Source: Clostridia bacterium (lineage in GTDB: Bacteria > Bacillota > Clostridia > Christensenellales > Borkfalkiaceae). Taken from it: a stretch of DNA of 6,052 nt. A program made the position numbers and the translations under genes. The notes under the pieces were generated by a model. That model searched no databases. It was not told the origin of the DNA and was given only the letters and a program-made list of their open reading frames with translations. Each line of letters begins with the position of its first letter. Position 1 is the stretch's first letter. This document shows positions 1-4,871 of this stretch, one piece after another. The stretch is from positions 1-6,052 of the forward strand of contig CAAFYG010000107.1 of assembly GCA_900767195.1 (NCBI GenBank), in the 5' to 3' direction.

Positions 1-12
1 CTCTTCCGATCT
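1..12. other. Residual Illumina adapter sequence at contig end
   Basis: The first 12 bases, CTCTTCCGATCT, are identical to the last 12 bases of the Illumina TruSeq adapter (which ends GCTCTTCCGATCT). The match sits exactly at the first base of the window, where an untrimmed adapter would be. With equal base frequencies a 12-base match at one fixed position has a chance of about 1 in 17 million. The four codons it adds to the first reading frame (Leu-Phe-Arg-Ser) should not be trusted as protein sequence. Confidence 0.88.
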
Positions 13-318
13 GAGGTCGCGCCCGTATCGGATATTTTCGACGGCACTTGCGGCAAAACGATCCGTATGCCCGGCGTTATCTTCGAATTGAGTATCGACG
101 GGGTGATCTGGGCGATTCTCGTGAAAGTCGCGTTGTGGCTTTTAAGCGCGATATTGGGGCTGTTGCTTTCGGCTGCCGGGTACATAATTTGTATGGTTGT
201 TGCGCCGTTCTCGTTTTTGCCCGCCATGAAAAGCGAGTGGCGCGATATAGAAAACGGCGGCAGAATTTCCGACGCCGCTATTTTAAGCGCGCTTGACGGC
301 GAAAGACATGTTTATTAA
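13..318 (+). CDS. Partial membrane protein of unknown function (3' end only)
   Basis: The reading frame is open from the contig edge to the TAA at 316-318, so only the last 102 or so genomic codons are present. A Met codon at 67 could be an internal start, but the frame continues upstream without a stop and there is no clear ribosome binding site before 67, so a 5'-truncated gene is more likely. The visible part has a long hydrophobic stretch, from about IWAILVKVALWLL through GLLLSAAGYIICMVVAPF (roughly bases 106-222). This is enough for one long or two closely spaced membrane helices. It is followed by a charged tail (KSEWRDIENGG) that ends in ERHVY. I do not recognise a family. The lipoprotein gene begins 34 bases downstream on the same strand, so the two may be co-transcribed. 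The overlapping frame at 48-296 is rich in Arg and Cys and has no credible hydrophobic pattern, so I treat it as a shadow. Confidence 0.7.
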   Translation, partial: EVAPVSDIFDGTCGKTIRMPGVIFELSIDGVIWAILVKVALWLLSAILGLLLSAAGYIICMVVAPFSFLPAMKSEWRDIENGGRISDAAILSALDGERHVY

Positions 319-340
319 AAATACAAAAATTCAATTGAAA

Positions 341-346
341 GGAAGG
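341..346 (+). promoter_or_regulatory. Ribosome binding site of the lipoprotein gene
   Basis: GGAAGG lies 6 bases before the ATG at 353. It decides the start. The frame is open back to a TTG at 293, but the 20 extra codons would put charged residues in front of the signal peptide and would overlap the upstream gene. Confidence 0.75.
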
Positions 347-352
347 TGCGGT

Positions 353-2314
353 ATGAAAAAATCAATTTTGGCTTTATTGGCTCTGGCAACAATCGCTTCG
401 GCTGCGGCGTTCGGCGCATGCGATAATTCGTCCGACTCCGCGGACGGCAACGTTTCGCAGGAACAAACGGGCGGCGAAACCGGCGGCGGCAACGGCAATC
501 AGGGCGGCGAACAGGAAGCCGAAATCACGGGGATTGAATTTCAGTCGGGAGATTTTACTTACGACGGAACGGAAAAGCGTGTGACGGTGAATGAAAAAGA
601 TTTTCCTGCGGGCGTAACCGTACGCTACGAAAACAATGCGAAAACGGACGCGGGCGAGTACACGGCAACCGCGATTCTTTCGGGCGAAAACTACAAAACG
701 AAAACGATTACGAAACAATGGAAAATCGAAAAAGCCGAAATCACGGGGATCACGGTGGAAGCGGCGCAGGAAGCGGAAGCCGACGGCGAATTTCATTTGC
801 CTGTATTTTCGGGGAATTTGCCGAAGGGCGTTTCGGCGAAGTGGTTCTATGAGAATCAATCGCTAACGGGCGGCGTGAAAACGCACGGAAAATACCAAAT
901 CAAACTGGTGCTTTCCGGCAAAAACTACAAAGAAAAAACGTATGATATTTCGTATACCTTAAAAATGTCGCTTAAAGAAGCGAAAGCGGCGGCACAAAAA
1001 GCGATTGCGGCTTTCAAAGAAACGCCCGCGCCGTGGGGATTTCTACCCGACGTATTCAAAGCTGAAAACAAGCTGCTCACCGACGGGCAAATTGCGCAAT
1101 TTACGCCCGTGGATAAGGACGGCAAGGCCGTGAACGCATACGAAGATTTCGTGAACGTTTCCGAAATCCCGCAAAATTATATCGGCAAGCAGATGAACGT
1201 GGTATACGGCGTGCTGAATAAAGCGGAAACCGCGCTTTCGTATGTGAATAAGGCGCAGGCGGGGCTTGCCGCCGTGGAAAGCGCGTATGTTGAGTTTATC
1301 AGTAAAAACCCAGAAAATTATCAACGCTTTGAAGATACGGAAGGCTCGCTGCAATACAAGATAGAAATCAATGGCGGCAGCTATGATTTGTATGTGAAAA
1401 TCGGCGTGGTGAGCGTGCGGATTTTTGCGGATATGAGCAACGAAGACGCGCCCGTGTACGGCGCGCGCGTACAGCTTACGAATACCACCGCGCTGAAATA
1501 TGAAATGAAGGGCGCGGAATATCTGAAAATCGCGCTCGTTATTCAGAATACCGCTTCTACGCAGATCGAGTTTGTGAAAAAAGATGGCAACACGGCGGGG
1601 TATATTTATGAATATCTCTACGCCGCAGACAAAAAAATTACCGCCACGAGCGCGCTTTTAACGGTGACGAAAGATTACACCACGGTGATCGGCACGAAGG
1701 GCGATTTTATACCCGCTTCGGGCGGGCGCAACTGCGAAGTGTATTCGAATAAAACAGGAAATCTCGTAGGCACGGAAGTGAAAGAAACCGTCGATAAAAA
1801 AGAATACGATACTTTGTGGTTTAATCTGCGCGATTTGCAGGGCGTAACTTCTGTGAAAAAAACGGACGAGGCTAACGGCGTAAATGCAGATACGATTTAT
1901 ATCAACGACTATACAGAAAGCGCAATTAACAGTATGATAGTGAATGCGATTAAATTGGATACTTCGCGCAGATTCGACATCGAATTTAAAACGGTGTATG
2001 CATGGAAAGAAAACGAGAAAACGGATGAAGACGGGAACAAGACGACGGAATACGAACAGGTGAAGTTTGAAATTCCGATGCTGTTCGTGCAAAGAAAATG
2101 CCTTGATACATTCGAGAAAGACTTTTCCGATAAAAACGGCAAGCGGCTCGGCGGGGGTGCTTCGGTGGAACTGAAAGGCTCGGCGGAAGCGCAGGCTGCG
2201 GTGGCTGCCGGGTATACGATTCTTTTGCCCGAATATGAGAAGATGAAAGATTCCGTATCGCACGAAGCGATTATCGCGTATTGCGGAACGGAGAAAAAAG
2301 CGGAAAACGAATAG
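353..2314 (+). CDS. Surface lipoprotein with two MBG-like domains, function unknown
   Basis: The product is 653 residues and is predicted to be exported and lipid-anchored on the outer face of the membrane. Residues 1-22 form a signal peptide: MKK, then a hydrophobic core, then a lipobox-like FGA before Cys23. Phe at -3 is unusual for a lipobox, so lipidation is likely but not certain. Residues 24-56 are a flexible Ser/Asp/Gly/Glu/Gln linker. Residues 57-127 resemble an MBG-type beta domain (FTYDGTEKRVTV, LPAGV-like FPAGVTVRYENN, TDAGEYTATAILSGENY, ending WKIEKA). Residues 129-204 look like a diverged second copy (GNLPKGVSAKWFYEN, HGKYQIKLVLSGKNYKEKTY). A helical stretch rich in Ala and Lys follows at about 206-222, then some 430 residues with alternating beta-like patterns that I cannot assign. 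Such modules are common in clostridial surface proteins and do not imply a specific ligand. No cell-wall sorting motif is seen at the C-terminus (ends KKAENE), which agrees with lipid anchoring. The start is set by the ribosome binding site at 341-346. Confidence 0.85.
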   Translation: MKKSILALLALATIASAAAFGACDNSSDSADGNVSQEQTGGETGGGNGNQGGEQEAEITGIEFQSGDFTYDGTEKRVTVNEKDFPAGVTVRYENNAKTDAGEYTATAILSGENYKTKTITKQWKIEKAEITGITVEAAQEAEADGEFHLPVFSGNLPKGVSAKWFYENQSLTGGVKTHGKYQIKLVLSGKNYKEKTYDISYTLKMSLKEAKAAAQKAIAAFKETPAPWGFLPDVFKAENKLLTDGQIAQFTPVDKDGKAVNAYEDFVNVSEIPQNYIGKQMNVVYGVLNKAETALSYVNKAQAGLAAVESAYVEFISKNPENYQRFEDTEGSLQYKIEINGGSYDLYVKIGVVSVRIFADMSNEDAPVYGARVQLTNTTALKYEMKGAEYLKIALVIQNTASTQIEFVKKDGNTAGYIYEYLYAADKKITATSALLTVTKDYTTVIGTKGDFIPASGGRNCEVYSNKTGNLVGTEVKETVDKKEYDTLWFNLRDLQGVTSVKKTDEANGVNADTIYINDYTESAINSMIVNAIKLDTSRRFDIEFKTVYAWKENEKTDEDGNKTTEYEQVKFEIPMLFVQRKCLDTFEKDFSDKNGKRLGGGASVELKGSAEAQAAVAAGYTILLPEYEKMKDSVSHEAIIAYCGTEKKAENE

Positions 2315-2327
2315 AAATTCCGTTTTT
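2296..2327 (+). terminator. Possible weak intrinsic terminator after the lipoprotein gene
   Basis: CGGAA at 2301-2305 can pair with TTCCG at 2318-2322. The stem extends outward through a G-U pair and A-T pairs into a run of five T (2323-2327), with a loop of about 12 bases spanning the stop codon. The GC core is only three pairs, so termination would be inefficient. The position, between an apparently finished gene and a strong new promoter, is the main argument for it. It could also be chance pairing in purine-rich coding sequence. Confidence 0.35.
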
Positions 2328-2373
2328 CATGCAAAATTATCGCGGTAAACATCGTAAAATGCCTTTAAAACGC

Positions 2374-2402
2374 TTGCTTATCCGAAAAAAATATGTTATA
2401 AT
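2374..2402 (+). promoter_or_regulatory. Housekeeping sigma-factor (sigma-A type) promoter for the rimP-nusA-infB operon
   Basis: A -35 element TTGCTT (2374-2379) and a perfect -10 TATAAT (2397-2402) are separated by exactly 17 bases. An extended -10 TG (2394-2395) lies one base before the hexamer. Transcription should start near 2409, giving a leader of about 70 bases before the rimP start. No other equally good promoter was seen in the window, and the placement fits the transition from the lipoprotein gene to the operon. Confidence 0.85.
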
Positions 2403-2420
2403 GTTTATACTTAATAATCA

Positions 2421-2461
2421 GCAATGCGTTATTGAGAGTGGCTTGCCACTCTCAATATTGC
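2421..2461 (+). promoter_or_regulatory. Strong leader hairpin / palindrome in the rimP operon 5' UTR
   Basis: ATTGAGAGTGGC (2431-2442) and GCCACTCTCAAT (2445-2456) are perfect inverted repeats of 12 bases around TT; in RNA an 11-pair stem with a CTTG tetraloop is likely. The outer arms GCAAT (2421-2425) and ATTGC (2457-2461) are also complementary, leaving a five-base bulge (GCGTT) on the 5' side, for up to 17 pairs. No U-run follows, so it is not an intrinsic terminator. It begins about 12 bases after the predicted transcript start and ends 5 bases before the rimP ribosome binding site. It could be a translational control or RNA-stability element, a DNA operator, or a copy of a dispersed palindromic repeat; the sequence alone does not decide. 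Confidence 0.75.
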
Positions 2462-2466
2462 TATGT

Positions 2467-2472
2467 GGGAGG
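2467..2472 (+). promoter_or_regulatory. rimP: Ribosome binding site of rimP (sets a TTG start)
   Basis: GGGAGG lies 9 bases before the TTG at 2482. The only upstream in-frame ATG (2401) overlaps the -10 element and cannot be in the transcript as a usable start, so this site supports TTG initiation. Confidence 0.8.
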
Positions 2473-2481
2473 TATTTCACT

Positions 2482-2943
2482 TTGAAAAATAAGCCGATCG
2501 AAGAAATCAAAGCTTTTCTCGAACCTTTTGCCAAAGCTTTGGGCGTAGAAATTTACGACGCGGAATTTAAACTCGGCAAAGAGCCGGCACTCACCGTTTT
2601 TATCGATAAAGAGGGCGGCGTGGATCTCGATACCTGCGAGGCTTTTCACCGCGCGATCGACGAGCCGCTCGATAATCTCGATCCCACGTTCGGCGAACCG
2701 TATACGCTCAACGTTTCTTCTCCCGGATTGGACAGACCTTTAAAAACCGATAAAGATTTTGCCCGGGCAAAGGGAAAGAAGGTGGAGGTGAAACTGTTTG
2801 CGCCGATGAAAGGCAAAAAGTTTTTTGAGGCGATCTTAGAAGATTTCACGGAAACCTGCGTGTTTTTGAATACGGGCAAGGAAACGGAAAAAATCGAACG
2901 GGCGAAAATCGCGCGGATCAACGAAGCGATCGATTTCGATTAA
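2482..2943 (+). CDS. rimP: Ribosome maturation factor RimP
   Basis: RimP is a cytoplasmic factor that binds the 30S subunit and is needed for its late assembly. The 153-residue length is typical of the family (about 150). The N-terminal alpha/beta domain covers roughly residues 5-85, with the characteristic pattern LGVEIYDAEFK and LTVFIDKEGGVDLDTCEAFHRAID. It ends in the hallmark VSSPGLDRPL (78-87). The C-terminal SH3-like beta domain covers about 90-150 (GKKVEVKLF, FFEAILEDF, IERAKIARI). The start is TTG at 2482, chosen because GGGAGG is well spaced before it, no in-frame ATG lies between the promoter and the domain, and the resulting length fits. It is the first gene of the nusA-infB operon, directly behind the promoter and the leader hairpin. 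A 70-base AT-rich gap separates it from nusA. Confidence 0.95.
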   Translation: MKNKPIEEIKAFLEPFAKALGVEIYDAEFKLGKEPALTVFIDKEGGVDLDTCEAFHRAIDEPLDNLDPTFGEPYTLNVSSPGLDRPLKTDKDFARAKGKKVEVKLFAPMKGKKFFEAILEDFTETCVFLNTGKETEKIERAKIARINEAIDFD

Positions 2944-3013
2944 GCTCGCCGCCGACTAAAAATAAAAATGAATTATAAAAATAACACAAATCAGACTCAG
3001 GAGAGAAAGTAAA

Positions 3014-4207
3014 ATGGACAACAAAGAATTTTTCGCCGCTTTCGACGATCTTTGCAAAGAAAAGGGCATCGGAAGAGAAGAATTTATCGAAACACTGAAA
3101 AACGCGCTCAATTCCGCTTATAAAAAACAGTACGACGACGGCTCGGAAGTATTCGTAGACATCGATCCCGAAAAGGGCATTTTCGAATGTAACGCCGTGC
3201 AGAAAGTGGTGGCGGAAGTTACCGATCGCGACAGGGAAATTTCCGTGGAAGAAGCGCAGGAAATCAATCCCGAATACCGCGAGGGCGACGAGATCGTGCG
3301 CACGTTCGTTCCGCGGGATTTCGGGCGGATCGCGGCGCAGACGGCGCGGCAGGTCATTTTGCAGAAGCTCCGCGAAAAGGAACGCGACAACACGTTTTCC
3401 GCGATTTCCGATAAAGAGGGCGAGCTGATGGAAGCCACGGTGCGTAAAATCGACGACAAAAACGTGTACGTTGATTTTGCCGATCGCAAGATCGAGGGCG
3501 TGATGCTGCCGCAGGATCAGTCTCCTACGGAGAAGTACGAGCCGAAAGACGTGATCAAAGTGTTTGTGAAGAAGGTGAAAAGCGGCGGCAGAAATTCGCA
3601 GGTGCTTGTATCGCGCACCGCGCCGGGGCTTGTGAAGAAGCTTTTCGAGCAGCAAGTTCCCGAAATCGCGCAGGGACTTGTGGAAATCAAGGCAATTTCG
3701 CGCGAGGCGGGGCATAGAACGAAGATGGCGATTTATTCTTCCGATTCTAGGGTGGACGCCGTGGGCGCGTGCGTGGGAAACAAAGGCTGCCGCGTGAACG
3801 CCGTGGTGAACGAGCTCGGCGGAGAGAAAATCGATATTATTTCGTGGAGCGAAAATCCGTTGGAATTCATTGCGAAAGCACTTTCGCCCGCAACGGTGAT
3901 TTCCGTGACGCAGACGGGCGAAAATTCCGCCGTGGCGGTTGTGCCGGACGAGAAATTGTCTTTGGCGATCGGGCGCGACGGACAGAACGCGCGGCTTGCG
4001 GCGCGGCTGACGGGCTGGAAGATCGACGTGAAAGATTATTCCACCGCGGAAAAGCTGGGGTTGCTTGCCTATGAGAACGAGGACGAGGAAACGGCGGAAG
4101 AAGCGACGGCGGGCGCGGACGAAAACGAAGTCGCGGCGAAAAACGAAGAAGCGGCAGTCGGCGAAGAATCGGCGGCGGAAAACGCGGAAAAAACGACGGA
4201 AGAGTAA
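3014..4207 (+). CDS. nusA: Transcription termination/antitermination factor NusA
   Basis: NusA binds RNA polymerase and nascent RNA and modulates pausing, intrinsic termination and antitermination. The 397-residue protein shows the expected order. The N-terminal polymerase-binding domain is at about 1-130 (start MDNKEFFAAFDDLCKEKGI; TFVPRDFGRIAAQTARQVI at 97-115). The S1 domain is at about 135-202 (ending QVLVSRTAPGLVKKLF). KH1 is at about 224-290 (GACVGNKGCRVNAVVNEL, loop GNKG 255-258) and KH2 at about 291-350 (AIGRDGQNARLAARLTGW, loop GRDG 320-323). It lacks the E. coli type C-terminal repeats, as usual in Bacillota. Residues 352-397 form a Glu/Ala-rich acidic tail, probably disordered. AGGAGAG (2999-3005) lies 8 bases before the ATG. 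The stop codon overlaps the rnpM start by one base. Confidence 0.97.
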   Translation: MDNKEFFAAFDDLCKEKGIGREEFIETLKNALNSAYKKQYDDGSEVFVDIDPEKGIFECNAVQKVVAEVTDRDREISVEEAQEINPEYREGDEIVRTFVPRDFGRIAAQTARQVILQKLREKERDNTFSAISDKEGELMEATVRKIDDKNVYVDFADRKIEGVMLPQDQSPTEKYEPKDVIKVFVKKVKSGGRNSQVLVSRTAPGLVKKLFEQQVPEIAQGLVEIKAISREAGHRTKMAIYSSDSRVDAVGACVGNKGCRVNAVVNELGGEKIDIISWSENPLEFIAKALSPATVISVTQTGENSAVAVVPDEKLSLAIGRDGQNARLAARLTGWKIDVKDYSTAEKLGLLAYENEDEETAEEATAGADENEVAAKNEEAAVGEESAAENAEKTTEE

Positions 4208-4482
4208 TGGAAAAGAGAGAGCCGAAAAGAATGTGCGTGGCATGCCGCGAAATGAAAGAGAAACGCGAGCTTTTACGCGTGGTGAAAAGCGCGGCGGGCG
4301 AAATTGCGATCGATTTTTCGTTTAAGGCGGCGGGGCGCGGCGCATACGTATGCAAAAGCGCGGCGTGCGCGGCGCGAATGAAAAAATATCGGCTGTTGAA
4401 CAAGGCGTTTTCTTCGCCCGTAAGCGAGGAAGTGTACGCGAAAATCGAATCGGAGTGCCGTGCGGAAGATGAAGCGAAATAG
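4207..4482 (+). CDS. rnpM: RNase P modulator RnpM (YlxR, DUF448 family)
   Basis: This 91-residue protein belongs to the YlxR/DUF448 family; the Bacillus member is reported to bind the RNase P RNA and modulate RNase P. The family pattern is clear: KRMCVACREMKEKRELLRVV at 7-26, then the conserved GRGAY (43-47) and a basic helical end (AARMKKYRLLNKAF). The ATG at 4207 overlaps the nusA TAA (TAATG), which suggests translational coupling. GGAAGAG at 4198-4204 is the only nearby ribosome binding site and is very close. Four cysteines, C10-x2-C13 and C49-x4-C54, form a possible metal site; Bacillus-type members lack the CxxC pattern here as far as I recall. The gene overlaps the ylxQ start by 14 bases. 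Confidence 0.93.
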   Translation: MEKREPKRMCVACREMKEKRELLRVVKSAAGEIAIDFSFKAAGRGAYVCKSAACAARMKKYRLLNKAFSSPVSEEVYAKIESECRAEDEAK

Positions 4483-4867
4483 CGAAAAAGCAGGCGAGCC
4501 GGAGGCGGCAGCCGAAAAAAACGAAACGAAATGCGACGGTAGCGAAGAAAAACTGAAAGCCTATCTCGGTTTTTCGATGCGCAGCGGAAAAATTCTTTTC
4601 GGGGCGGACGATATTTCGGCTGCGAGACGGGGGATTTACCTGATTCTTGCGGACGAAGATCTCGGGAAAACGGCGATGAAGCGGCTGAAAGCGGCGGCAA
4701 ACGCTCTGGGCGCGCCGATGTATATTTATCGGGAAAAGCTGGGCGGACTGCTGTACAAACCGGCAGTGAAAGCGGCGGCTTTGAGGGACAAAAATCTTGC
4801 GAGGGCGGCGGAAGGGGCGGTTCTTGCGAGCGAAAAATGGAATTTATATTCGGAAGGAGAAATCTGA
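4469..4867 (+). CDS. ylxQ: L7Ae-family RNA-binding protein YlxQ
   Basis: This is a ribosomal L7Ae/L30e/S12e/Gadd45-fold protein; relatives in this operon position bind kink-turn RNA. The domain spans about residues 28-125: LGFSMRSGKILFGADD (33-48) is the family opening, YLILADEDLGKTAMKRL (57-73) the central strand and helix, and KLGGLLYKPA (90-99) the late family motif. The start is uncertain. ATG at 4469 gives 132 residues, while GTG at 4460 has a GGAG four bases upstream and gives 135. Both overlap rnpM, so translation is probably coupled. The core is preceded by about 28 residues of charged low-complexity sequence (EKAGEPEAAAEKNETK) not found in typical members of about 100 residues. The next gene, infB, starts 4 bases after the stop. 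Confidence 0.88.
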   Translation: MKRNSEKAGEPEAAAEKNETKCDGSEEKLKAYLGFSMRSGKILFGADDISAARRGIYLILADEDLGKTAMKRLKAAANALGAPMYIYREKLGGLLYKPAVKAAALRDKNLARAAEGAVLASEKWNLYSEGEI

Positions 4868-4871
4868 ACTT

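Noticed and set aside
374..2352. Minus-strand frames opposite the lipoprotein gene
   Set aside because: None shows a domain, and the plus-strand frame has a signal peptide, ribosome binding site and recognisable repeats.
2431..2460. Leader hairpin as an intrinsic terminator or attenuator
   Set aside because: No U-run follows the stem (the downstream bases are mixed), so it lacks the terminator signature; I kept it as a hairpin of unknown role.
2944..3013. Internal promoter in the AT-rich gap before nusA (TATAAA at 2974-2979)
   Set aside because: The position 17 bases upstream reads GCCGAC, which is not a -35 element, and no extended -10 TG is present. The A/T richness alone is not enough.
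2918..4243. Long minus-strand open frame (441 codons) opposite nusA
   Set aside because: Its translation is rich in Arg, Phe and His without domain patterns, and it lies exactly opposite the well-conserved nusA. It is the mirror of GC-rich codon use.
3867..4700. Minus-strand open frame of 277 codons
   Set aside because: It spans the antisense of three recognised genes (nusA, rnpM, ylxQ) with Ser/Arg/Pro-rich translation and no motif or ribosome binding site support.
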